NCBI GenBank assembly: GCA_030599435.1
Contig: JAUVNZ010000043.1
Location: 1-9,283 of the forward strand
Source: Gammaproteobacteria bacterium
Lineage (GTDB): Bacteria > Pseudomonadota > Gammaproteobacteria > SZUA-152
DNA length: 9,283 bases
Direction: 5' to 3'
The notes under the pieces were generated by a model that searched no databases, had not been told where the DNA came from, and saw only the letters and a list, made by a program, of their open reading frames with translations. The position numbers and the translations under genes were made by a program. The stretch's first letter is position 1; each line of letters starts with the position of its first letter. Shown here in pieces: positions 1 through 5,269 of the stretch.

Positions 1-1119
1 AAAACCACGCTGACGGCTGCCTTGACCAAGGTCATGGCTGAAAAGCACGGCGGTGAATTCAAAGCCTATGACCAGATTGATGGCGCCCCGGAAGAACGCG
101 CCCGTGGTATTACCATTGCCACCGCTCACGTGGAATATGAAAGTGATATCCGCCACTATGCTCACGTTGATTGCCCAGGCCATGCGGATTACGTCAAAAA
201 CATGATTACCGGTGCGGCCCAGATGGACGGCGCCATTCTCGTGGTTTCCGCTGCTGATGGCCCCATGCCTCAGACCCGTGAGCATATCCTGCTCTCTCGT
301 CAGGTTGGCGTGCCTTATATCGTGGTGTACATGAACAAAGCCGACCAGGTCGATGATGAAGAGCTGATCGAACTGGTTGAAATGGAAATCCGTGAATTAC
401 TCGACGCCTATGACTTCCCAGGTGACGACACCCCCATCATAGTGGGTTCTGCCCTCAAAGCACTCGAAGGTGATGAATCCGATATCGGCATCCCTTCTAT
501 ATTGAAGTTAGTGGAAGCCCTGGATACTTATATTCCGATGCCTGAACGTGCAGTGGATGGCGATTACCTGATGCCTGTGGAAGATGTGTTCTCTATCTCC
601 GGTCGTGGCACCGTGGTAACCGGACGTATCGAGCGCGGCATCGTGCACGTGGGGGATGAAATCGAAATCGTCGGTATTAAAGACACACAAACCACCACCT
701 GTACCGGTGTGGAAATGTTCCGGAAGTTGCTGGACGAAGGTCAGGCCGGTGACAACGTTGGCGTACTGCTGCGTGGCACCAAACGTGAAGAAGTGGAACG
801 TGGTCAGGTCTTATGCAAACCCGGCTCCATCAAACCTCACACTGAATTTGAATGTGAAGTGTATATCCTGAGCAAAGATGAAGGTGGTCGTCACACCCCA
901 TTCTTCCAGGGATATCGCCCGCAGTTTTACTTCCGCACCACGGACATTACCGGTGCCTGTGAACTGCCTGATGGCACGGAAATGGTCATGCCTGGCGACA
1001 ACGTCAACATGAAAGTGAAACTGATTGGCCCGATCGCCATGGAAGAAGGTCTGCGCTTCGCGATTCGCGAAGGTGGCCGTACCGTGGGTGCGGGTGTGGT
1101 CGTAAAGATTATTGAATAA
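1..1119 (+). CDS. tuf: Elongation factor Tu, 5' truncated by window edge
   Basis: EF-Tu is the cytoplasmic GTPase that carries aminoacyl-tRNA to the ribosomal A site. The frame is open from base 1, which encodes the lysine of the P-loop GKTT; 372 residues are visible, and by alignment of the motifs with E. coli EF-Tu (offset 23) about 24 N-terminal residues lie outside the window. G-domain motifs seen, in fragment numbering: switch [10 protein letters not shown] (35-43), G3 DCPGH (57-61, containing the catalytic histidine equivalent to E. coli H84), G4 NKAD (112-115) and G5 SALKALEG. Domains 2 and 3 follow and are intact, with [33 protein letters not shown] and [15 protein letters not shown], ending in KIIE and a TAA stop at 1117-1119. 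Its place before tRNA-Trp and secE matches the tufB-type copy; many gammaproteobacteria carry a second copy, which would be outside this window. No internal lesion is seen. Codons look more C-ending than in the downstream ribosomal protein genes. Confidence 0.98.
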   Translation, partial: KTTLTAALTKVMAEKHGGEFKAYDQIDGAPEERARGITIATAHVEYESDIRHYAHVDCPGHADYVKNMITGAAQMDGAILVVSAADGPMPQTREHILLSRQVGVPYIVVYMNKADQVDDEELIELVEMEIRELLDAYDFPGDDTPIIVGSALKALEGDESDIGIPSILKLVEALDTYIPMPERAVDGDYLMPVEDVFSISGRGTVVTGRIERGIVHVGDEIEIVGIKDTQTTTCTGVEMFRKLLDEGQAGDNVGVLLRGTKREEVERGQVLCKPGSIKPHTEFECEVYILSKDEGGRHTPFFQGYRPQFYFRTTDITGACELPDGTEMVMPGDNVNMKVKLIGPIAMEEGLRFAIREGGRTVGAGVVVKIIE

Positions 1120-1155
1120 AGAGTTGAGTAGCAGGTTGTAAAAAAAAGATGACTG

Positions 1156-1192
1156 ACTCGCGGGTGTGCGGTAATATCGCGCGCCCGTGAGT
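1156..1192 (+). terminator. Terminator-like hairpin after tuf
   Basis: Two 15-nt arms (1156-1170 and 1178-1192) pair completely, with three G-U wobbles, around a 7-nt loop GTAATAT. The stem is GC-rich and begins 36 nt after the tuf stop. The downstream tract is poor (ATTGTTGT), so termination may be partial. An A-rich run at 1140-1149 just upstream would read as a U-tract on the opposite strand. The likely role is to end or attenuate tuf transcription before tRNA-Trp and secE. Confidence 0.65.
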
Positions 1193-1196
1193 ATTG

Positions 1197-1234
1197 TTGT
1201 ACCTAAAAAAACAGAAAATGTCTATTAGGTGCAA
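1197..1234 (+). promoter_or_regulatory. Inverted repeat with weak promoter candidate before tRNA-Trp
   Basis: Arms TTGTACCTAA (1197-1206) and TTAGGTGCAA (1225-1234) pair over 10 positions with one G-U, and ACA/TGT inside the loop (1211-1213 and 1219-1221) can add three pairs. The same stretch offers a sigma70-like TTGTAC (1197-1202), an 18-nt spacer and TCTATT (1221-1226). It lies between the tuf terminator and the tRNA, where a promoter for tRNA-Trp-secE-nusG would be useful. The promoter match is poor and is inference only; the inverted repeat itself is plain. Confidence 0.3.
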
Positions 1235-1268
1235 TCAGGTAACAACTTATTGTAATTGAAAGGTTTTT

Positions 1269-1344
<76 letters not shown>

Positions 1345-1429
1345 CTTATTTAGCTGCCGAGTTTTAACGGCCAGTGCAGAGTGGCAAACGGGGTTGGCGA
1401 CCTTCTTTAGGTAGAAGGCAAAGAATTAA

Positions 1430-1460
1430 GCAACAGTACTAATGTTGCAGTACTAAGAGA
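1430..1460 (+). repeat. Hairpin and 14-bp-spaced direct repeat in the secE leader
   Basis: GCAACA (1430-1435) and TGTTGC (1443-1448) can form a 6-bp stem with loop GTACTAA. The 9-mer CAGTACTAA occurs twice (1434-1442 and 1448-1456), 14 bp apart, so the same bases serve both a hairpin and a tandem repeat. A purine run AAGAGA (1455-1460) follows and is the only Shine-Dalgarno candidate for secE. A separate small hairpin lies just upstream (CCTTCT 1401-1406 with AGAAGG 1413-1418). The rest of the 118-nt gap between tRNA-Trp and secE shows nothing else I can name. Confidence 0.4.
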
Positions 1461-1462
1461 AA

Positions 1463-1804
1463 TTGAGCTTGGACAAGATTTTACTATCACTATCAGTACT
1501 ACCGGTGGCTGCGGCAATCGGCGGTTTTTATTATTTTGAAGATCAGCCTACCTGGGTGCGGGTAATCGCATTATTGGTTGCTGTTGGTGTTAGCGGTTTA
1601 ATTGCTTTGCAGACAGCTATGGGTAAAGCAGCCTGGGATTTTCGTCGCGAAGCCATAATTGAAGTCCGTAAGGTTGTATGGCCAACGCGCAAAGAAACCG
1701 TGCAGACCACAATGGTGGTACTGGTAGTCGTTATTATTATGGCTTTGTTGTTGTGGGCACTTGATAGCTTGCTGGCCTGGGCTGTTCGCTACCTTACAGG
1801 CTAG
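1463..1804 (+). CDS. secE: Preprotein translocase subunit SecE
   Basis: SecE is the inner-membrane subunit that clamps and stabilises SecY in the SecYEG export channel. The 113-residue product shows the proteobacterial plan of three membrane spans: about residues 5-25, 31-50 and 82-108. Between spans 2 and 3 lies the conserved amphipathic cytoplasmic segment EVRKVVWPTRKET, the family signature that contacts SecY. The N-terminus is shorter than in E. coli SecE (127 residues). No ATG is available: an in-frame TAA at 1454-1456 shuts off upstream starts, leaving TTG at 1463 or TTG at 1469. The longer form is listed, but AAGAGA (1455-1460) sits only 2 nt before 1463 and 8 nt before 1469, so the second TTG (protein LDKILLS...) is quite possible. 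It is followed 79 nt later by nusG, its usual partner. Confidence 0.95.
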   Translation: MSLDKILLSLSVLPVAAAIGGFYYFEDQPTWVRVIALLVAVGVSGLIALQTAMGKAAWDFRREAIIEVRKVVWPTRKETVQTTMVVLVVVIIMALLLWALDSLLAWAVRYLTG

Positions 1805-1824
1805 AGAGTAACTGGTTAAATTTA

Positions 1825-1865
1825 GCAGACCGCCAAATGCTTTATTGGCAGTGTAGGTGGTCGGC
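1825..1865 (+). promoter_or_regulatory. Hairpin with alternative pairing just upstream of the nusG ribosome binding site
   Basis: GACCGCC (1828-1834) pairs with GGTGGTC (1856-1862) with one G-U, and GC/GC (1825-1826 with 1864-1865) extends it past one A-G mismatch. The bases GCCAA (1832-1836) can instead pair with TTGGC (1845-1849), so two stems compete for 1832-1834. The structure ends 5 nt before the nusG Shine-Dalgarno AGGA (1871-1874). There is no U-tract, so it is not a terminator. A role in nusG translation or in mRNA processing is inference. Confidence 0.35.
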
Positions 1866-1883
1866 AAATGAGGAAAACGATTG

Positions 1884-2417
1884 ATGGCAATGCGGTGGTA
1901 CGTGGTACACGCTTATTCAGGCTTCGAGGCACAAGTTCGTCGTTCGATGGAGGAACGTGTGAATCGCATGGGTCTGCAGGATAAGTTCGGTGAAATTCTG
2001 GTGCCGACTGAAGAAGTTGTCGAGATGCGCGAAGGCACAAAACGCCGCAGTGAGCGAAAGTTTTTCCCGGGATACGTGCTGGTTCATATGGAGCTCGATG
2101 ACGATACCTGGCATTTGGTAAAAGATGTACCCAAGGTGCTTGGTTTTATCGGTGGTACGGGTGATCGTCCAGTGCCAATTACTGATAAGGAAGCAGATGC
2201 CATTCTGCAGCGTGTGCAGGAAGGTGTTGAGAAACCACGGCCAAAAGTATTATTCGAGCCTGGCGAGATGGTACGTATTACCGATGGTCCTTTTAACGAT
2301 TTTAATGGTGTCGTTGAAGAAGTGGATTACGAAAAGAGCAAGATGCGCGTATCCGTATTAATTTTTGGTCGTTCTACGCCGGTAGAGCTGGAGTTCGGTC
2401 AGGTCGAGAAGGGTTAG
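1884..2417 (+). CDS. nusG: Transcription termination/antitermination factor NusG
   Basis: NusG binds the RNA polymerase clamp through its N-terminal NGN domain, suppresses pausing, and uses its C-terminal KOW domain to contact Rho or ribosomal protein S10. The 177-residue product has a typical NGN domain, about residues 4-115 (opening [12 protein letters not shown], with [10 protein letters not shown] and the GFIGG segment), and a KOW domain, about 120-177 ([24 protein letters not shown]). Start chosen: ATG at 1884, 9 nt after AGGA; an adjoining TTG at 1881 and an ATG at 1890 (protein MRWYVV) are alternatives. Length is close to the E. coli protein (181). It forms the usual pair with secE and precedes the L11 operon by 91 nt. 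Most of that gap (2418-2468) is AT-rich and could contain the promoter usually found before rplK, but I see no convincing -35/-10 pair. Confidence 0.98.
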   Translation: MAMRWYVVHAYSGFEAQVRRSMEERVNRMGLQDKFGEILVPTEEVVEMREGTKRRSERKFFPGYVLVHMELDDDTWHLVKDVPKVLGFIGGTGDRPVPITDKEADAILQRVQEGVEKPRPKVLFEPGEMVRITDGPFNDFNGVVEEVDYEKSKMRVSVLIFGRSTPVELEFGQVEKG

Positions 2418-2468
2418 GTTTTCTCGATAGCTGTATTTAGTTTGATAAGTATTGGTTAGTTACAAACA

Positions 2469-2493
2469 GGGGAGCCGAAAGGCGCTTGCACCC
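2469..2493 (+). promoter_or_regulatory. L1-binding translational operator in the rplK leader
   Basis: GGGG (2469-2472) pairs with CCC (2491-2493), closing an asymmetric internal loop, and GCC-GAAA-GGC (2474-2483) forms the tip with a GNRA loop. Two short helices with an unpaired GCUUGCA-type side mimic the L1-binding site in 23S rRNA, and this is the known form of the L1 repressor site in proteobacterial rplK-rplA mRNAs. It ends 4 nt before the rplK Shine-Dalgarno AGGAG (2498-2502), well placed for free L1 to block initiation. Sequence and position support this; binding is inferred from the family. Confidence 0.75.
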
Positions 2494-2508
2494 AACTAGG
2501 AGTAAAAC

Positions 2509-2943
2509 ATGGCAAAGAAGATTGAGGCCTATATAAAGTTGCAGGTTCCTGCAAATCAGGCCAACCCAAGTCCGCCTGTGGGCCCAGCATTGGGTCAGCA
2601 CGGCGTTAATATAATGGAATTCTGTAAGGCATTTAATGCGCAAACGCAGAGCGTTGAGCAGGGCTTGCCAATTCCCGTAGTGATCACGGTTTATAACGAT
2701 CGCAGCTTTACCTTTATTACCAAGACTCCTCCGGCATCTGTGCTGTTGAGAAAAGCTGCAGGTATCGCCAAAGGTTCAGGTGTTCCGAATCGTGACAAGG
2801 TCGGTAAAGTGAATCGTGCCCAGCTGGAAGAGATCGCCACCACCAAGATGCCTGATTTGAATGCTGCTGATATGGACGCAGCGGTGCGCATCATTGCCGG
2901 CACAGCTCGCAGCATGGGGCTTGAGACCGAGGGGGTGAAGTAA
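2509..2943 (+). CDS. rplK: 50S ribosomal protein L11
   Basis: L11 binds helices 43/44 of 23S rRNA at the GTPase-associated centre and, with L10-L12, forms the base of the stalk where elongation factors act; it is also needed for RelA activation by uncharged tRNA. The product is 144 residues, close to E. coli L11 (142). The N-terminal domain has the proline-rich thiostrepton-site segment [19 protein letters not shown] (about residues 13-31). The C-terminal rRNA-binding domain runs from about residue 72 and has [21 protein letters not shown] and a final helix [15 protein letters not shown]. Start is ATG with AGGAG 6 nt upstream. Only 3 nt separate its stop from rplA, which indicates translational coupling. 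Expected to be repressed by L1 through the upstream operator. Confidence 0.98.
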   Translation: MAKKIEAYIKLQVPANQANPSPPVGPALGQHGVNIMEFCKAFNAQTQSVEQGLPIPVVITVYNDRSFTFITKTPPASVLLRKAAGIAKGSGVPNRDKVGKVNRAQLEEIATTKMPDLNAADMDAAVRIIAGTARSMGLETEGVK

Positions 2944-2946
2944 GCC

Positions 2947-3657
2947 ATGACACAATCACCTAATAAAAAAGTAACTAAACGTGCAAAAGCCATTGCTGAA
3001 AAGCTGGAACCCGGCAAAGTTTATGCTGTCGATGAAGCATTGGCATTATTGAAAGATATGCCAAAAACTAAATTTGATGAGTCTGTGGATGTCAGTGTGA
3101 ATCTTGGCGTTGACCCTCGCAAATCTGATCAAGCAGTACGTAGTGCAACTGTACTGCCACACGGCACGGGTAAAACCATTCGAGTAGCTGTGTTCACCCA
3201 GGGCGCTAACGCTGATGCCGCCAAAGAGGCTGGCGCTGATGTAGTCGGTATGGATGATCTTGCGGACGAAGTGAAAAAAGGCAACATGGATTTTGATGTT
3301 GTTATTGCGTCACCTGATGCTATGCGTGTTGTTGGTACTCTGGGTCAGATTCTGGGGCCGCGTGGTTTAATGCCGAACCCGAAAGTGGGCACGGTCACGC
3401 CTGATGTGGCCACTGCAGTGAAAAATGCCAAAGGTGGCCAGGTGCGTTATCGCACAGATAAGGCCGGCATCATCCATTGCCCTATCGGTAAAGTTGGTTT
3501 TGAAGTCAACGCGCTACGCGAAAACCTTGAAGCTTTATTGGCTGATTTGGTAAAAGCGAAACCCAGTTCCGCTAAAGGTGTGTTTATGAAAAAAGTAACC
3601 GTGTCCAGCACCATGGGACCGGGGATATCAATCGATAAAGCATCGTTAGCGCTTTAA
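2947..3657 (+). CDS. rplA: 50S ribosomal protein L1
   Basis: L1 forms the mobile L1 stalk on the 50S subunit, helping deacylated tRNA leave the E site, and is the autogenous repressor of the rplK-rplA mRNA. The product is 236 residues, the usual bacterial length (E. coli 234). Seen are the basic N-terminus, the domain I segment [17 protein letters not shown], domain II with VAVFTQG and [10 protein letters not shown], and the L1 signature region [14 protein letters not shown] (about residues 139-152), followed by [12 protein letters not shown]. The C-terminus is domain I again, with [20 protein letters not shown] at 2947 lies 3 nt after the rplK stop; the purine run GAGGGGGT (2929-2936), inside the end of rplK, is the likely Shine-Dalgarno. 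The next gene, rplJ, is 347 nt away. Confidence 0.98.
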   Translation: MTQSPNKKVTKRAKAIAEKLEPGKVYAVDEALALLKDMPKTKFDESVDVSVNLGVDPRKSDQAVRSATVLPHGTGKTIRVAVFTQGANADAAKEAGADVVGMDDLADEVKKGNMDFDVVIASPDAMRVVGTLGQILGPRGLMPNPKVGTVTPDVATAVKNAKGGQVRYRTDKAGIIHCPIGKVGFEVNALRENLEALLADLVKAKPSSAKGVFMKKVTVSSTMGPGISIDKASLAL

Positions 3658-3669
3658 GTTTTTAACTAA

Positions 3670-3704
3670 GCGTATTTTTCTTATTTTTTACTTAAGAAAT
3701 ACGC
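3670..3704 (+). other. Hairpin 3' of rplA
   Basis: Arms GCGTATTTTTCTTA (3670-3683) and TAAGAAATACGC (3693-3704) form a 12-bp stem with a 2-nt T bulge and a 9-nt loop. It starts 12 nt after the rplA stop. No T-tract follows, so it is a poor intrinsic terminator; 3'-end protection, processing or partial attenuation of the rplKA message are possible roles (inference). Confidence 0.5.
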
Positions 3705-3722
3705 ACAAATGAATTTGAGGGT

Positions 3723-3772
3723 ACTGATTTTTTAAAGAAGAAGTTATTAGTAACTTTTTTAAAAAAATCGGT
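3723..3772 (+). other. Long AU-rich hairpin between rplA and the L10 leader
   Basis: ACTGATTTTTTAAA (3723-3736) pairs with TTTAAAAAAATCGGT (3758-3772), allowing one bulged A and one G-U, and AGTTA/TAACT (3742-3746 and 3751-3755) closes a TTAG tetraloop at the tip. The two parts can stack into one long stem with small bulges. It is almost wholly A-U paired and has no U-tract after it. It immediately precedes the conserved part of the L10 leader. The function is unknown; I see no clear promoter here, although an rplJ promoter in this gap is expected from other species. Confidence 0.5.
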
Positions 3773-3773
3773 T

Positions 3774-3963
3774 GCCGCCAAAGACCGTAGGTGTGAGTCG
3801 GCCTGAAGTGTGGGGTTGGCAAGCTTAATAAGACTTTTGCTTAATGTTTTTTATATTAAGAATAAGGTCGGCCTACGTAGATGGTGTTGCCCAGCAAGGA
3901 TTTTCCTTGGGCCACGCTGTAAATAGTAAGTGGTAAAAGGTGGGAAGGACGAAAGTCTAACCC
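3774..3963 (+). promoter_or_regulatory. L10 leader, autoregulatory RNA for rplJ-rplL
   Basis: This matches the conserved pattern of bacterial L10 leaders, where L10-(L12) complexes bind mRNA and repress rplJ-rplL translation. ACCGTAGG (3784-3791) pairs with CCTACG (3872-3877) and, across a small bulge, GGT (3883-3885). GCCC-AGC-AAGG (3889-3899) pairs with CCTT-GGGC (3905-3912), leaving a 3-nt AGC bulge that resembles the kink-turn-like element of this RNA. A final hairpin, GGG-AA-GGAC, loop GAAA, GTCT-AA-CCC (3942-3963), lies 29 nt before the rplJ Shine-Dalgarno. The interior (3824-3860) has two copies of CTTAAT that could each pair with one ATTAAG. The outer boundaries are approximate; a covariance-model search with the L10_leader family would fix them. 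Confidence 0.75.
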
Positions 3964-4004
3964 GTATTTGTTAATAAGTAGTAGTAACAACTGGAGGTGT
4001 TTCA

Positions 4005-4532
4005 GTGGCTCTGAATTTAGATCAGAAAAAAGCAGTAGTCGCCGAAGTCGCCGAAGTTGCAGCTAATGCGCATTCCGCTATCGCGGCCGAGTATATCGGT
4101 TTGACGGTAGAGGATATGACAATGCTTCGTGTGAAAGCGCGTGAGAGTAATGTCTATTTGCGTGTAGTTAAAAATACCCTGGCGCGCCGCGCATTTGAAG
4201 GTACTGACTTTCAATGCATGAGTGACGGCATGGTGGGTCCAATGGTATTGGCATTCTCTCAAGAGGATCCTGGTTCCGCTGCTCGTGTTATCTCTGACTT
4301 TGCAAAAGAGAACGACAAGCTGGTGGCGAAGCTGGTTTCTATCGGCGGGGAGTTGCTGGAAGCAGGCGATATCAAACGTCTGGCCAGTATGCCAACCAAG
4401 GATCAGGCAATCAGCATGTTGATGTCGGTGATGAATGCACCGGTAGAAAAATTGGCACGTACATTGAACGAAGTGCCGAGCAAGCTGGTTCGCGTTATAG
4501 CTGCAGTTCGCGATGAGAAAGACGCTGCGTAA
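4005..4532 (+). CDS. rplJ: 50S ribosomal protein L10
   Basis: L10 anchors the L7/L12 dimers of the ribosomal stalk to 23S rRNA next to L11. The product is 175 residues, slightly longer than E. coli L10 (165). The N-terminal globular rRNA-binding domain shows KKAVVAEVAEVA, YIGLTVEDMTMLR and the conserved VVKNTLARRAFEG (about residues 54-66), then GPMVLAFSQEDP. The C-terminal helix that carries L12 dimers ends the protein (KLARTLNEVPSKLVRVIAAVRD). The start is GTG at 4005, 7 nt after a strong GGAGG (3993-3997); GTG fits a gene whose initiation is regulated. It is paired with rplL, 119 nt downstream, and controlled by the leader in front. Confidence 0.98.
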   Translation: MALNLDQKKAVVAEVAEVAANAHSAIAAEYIGLTVEDMTMLRVKARESNVYLRVVKNTLARRAFEGTDFQCMSDGMVGPMVLAFSQEDPGSAARVISDFAKENDKLVAKLVSIGGELLEAGDIKRLASMPTKDQAISMLMSVMNAPVEKLARTLNEVPSKLVRVIAAVRDEKDAA

Positions 4533-4551
4533 TTATTTTCTATTTCAAATA

Positions 4552-4620
4552 CTTTTCTTAAATAGAGAAGGTTTATAGAGAACTACGTACAACATCTTAT
4601 TTATTTGGGCATGAAAGCCC
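4552..4620 (+). other. Two small hairpins in the rplJ-rplL spacer
   Basis: CTTTTCT (4552-4558) pairs with AGAGAAG (4564-4570) around TAAAT with one G-U, and GGGC (4607-4610) pairs with GCCC (4617-4620) around ATGAAA. The 119-nt spacer has no other structure that I can see. The second hairpin lies about 20 nt before the strong rplL Shine-Dalgarno AGGAG (4640-4644). L12 is made at about four copies per L10, so local RNA structure that favours independent rplL initiation is plausible, but this is inference. Confidence 0.3.
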
Positions 4621-4651
4621 GGTGAATTGAAAGAAATTTAGGAGAAAGAAA

Positions 4652-5032
4652 ATGGCTGTGAGTAAAGACGATATTTTAGAAACAATTGCCAGCATGTCTG
4701 TGATGGAAGTCGTTGACCTGGTTGAAGCAATGGAAGAAAAGTTTGGCGTATCTGCGGCGGCTGCCGTTGCTGTTGCAGCTCCTGCTGCTGGTGATGATGC
4801 TGGTGGCGCTGCTGTTGAGCAGACTGAGTTTAACGTGATGATGACCAGCTTCGGTGACAACAAAGTTGCTGTTATCAAGGCTGTTCGTGGCATCACTGGT
4901 CTGGGTCTTAAAGAAGCCAAGGGTATGGTTGAAGGCGCACCTGTTGCTGTTAAAGAAGGCGCATCTAAAGACGAAGCCGAAGAAGTCAAGAAAACGCTGG
5001 AAGAAGCTGGCGCGCAAGTCGAACTTAAGTAA
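4652..5032 (+). CDS. rplL: 50S ribosomal protein L7/L12
   Basis: L7/L12 is the multicopy stalk protein that recruits EF-Tu, EF-G, IF2 and RF3 and stimulates their GTPase activity. The product is 126 residues (E. coli 121). N-terminal dimerisation domain, about 1-35 ([26 protein letters not shown]); alanine/glycine-rich flexible hinge, about 36-58; C-terminal factor-binding domain, about 59-126, with the conserved [20 protein letters not shown] and [23 protein letters not shown] at 4652 has AGGAG 7 nt upstream, the expected strong initiation site for a protein needed in excess. The hinge is slightly long but ordinary. Followed by the attenuator hairpin before rpoB. Confidence 0.98.
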   Translation: MAVSKDDILETIASMSVMEVVDLVEAMEEKFGVSAAAAVAVAAPAAGDDAGGAAVEQTEFNVMMTSFGDNKVAVIKAVRGITGLGLKEAKGMVEGAPVAVKEGASKDEAEEVKKTLEEAGAQVELK

Positions 5033-5091
5033 AGCTCGCTTGTTAAGCGTTGAGCTCCGAGGTTTTCGGCTATTGAGAAAGCCTTGGGCGA

Positions 5092-5154
5092 CTCTCTCAG
5101 TGAGCGCGATGGCTGGTGACGAAATGTCACCGGCCTTTCGTCGCTCCCAGAGAG
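5092..5154 (+). terminator. rplL-rpoB attenuator / candidate RNase III processing stem
   Basis: A long imperfect stem: CTCTCT (5092-5097) with AGAGAG (5149-5154), GAGCG (5102-5106) with CGCTC (5142-5146), and an apical 10-bp helix GGCTGGTGAC (5111-5120) with GTCACCGGCC (5126-5135), which has one G-U pair and loop GAAAT. The apical part closely resembles the hairpin I recall at this place in E. coli rplL-rpoB, where it acts as a partial terminator next to an RNase III site. Here only TTT (5136-5138) follows, so read-through should be high. It probably lowers rpoB expression relative to rplL and may be cleaved in the lower stem. Confidence 0.75.
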
Positions 5155-5162
5155 GTATGTTG

Positions 5163-5182
5163 TTGATCGGCTAGTCGATCAG
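5163..5182 (+). other. Small hairpin in the rplL-rpoB spacer
   Basis: TTGATCG (5163-5169) pairs with CGATCAG (5176-5182) with one terminal G-U, loop GCTAGT, and is followed by TTT. It is short and lies 9 nt after the large attenuator stem. The rest of the spacer to rpoB (5183-5257) is AT-rich, with a 14-bp-spaced repeat of TCGTTGA (5207-5213 and 5221-5227) and no convincing promoter. Confidence 0.3.
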
Positions 5183-5269
5183 TTTAAACGCTCTGTATTT
5201 AATTAGTCGTTGATGGAACATCGTTGACGGCAGTTGTCATTTAAAAGTTGATATATAAGAGGAACTCAG

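Noticed and set aside
2421..2449. rplK promoter in the nusG-rplK gap
   Set aside because: A promoter is expected from other species, but no hexamer pair with proper spacing stands out in this AT-rich stretch.
2691..3017. Minus-strand open frame of 108 codons over rplK and rplA
   Set aside because: It lies antisense to two conserved genes, with no ribosome binding site or domain that I can see.
3715..3743. rplJ promoter starting with TTGAGG
   Set aside because: With 17-nt spacing the -10 position reads AAGAAG, which is not a credible match.
4597..5130. 177-codon open frame on the minus strand across rplL and its flanks
   Set aside because: It is antisense to the alanine/glycine/lysine-rich rplL, whose codon bias leaves the opposite strand free of stops. 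The protein is serine/threonine/alanine-rich low-complexity with no recognisable domain.
4854..5174. 106-codon plus-strand frame overlapping the end of rplL
   Set aside because: It is an out-of-frame reading of rplL that runs into the attenuator; the product is lysine-rich without family resemblance.
5224..5253. Promoter for rpoB (TTGACG, 18-nt spacer, TTGATA)
   Set aside because: The -35 match is good but the -10 match is poor, and a start there would fall at or inside the rpoB Shine-Dalgarno, leaving almost no leader.
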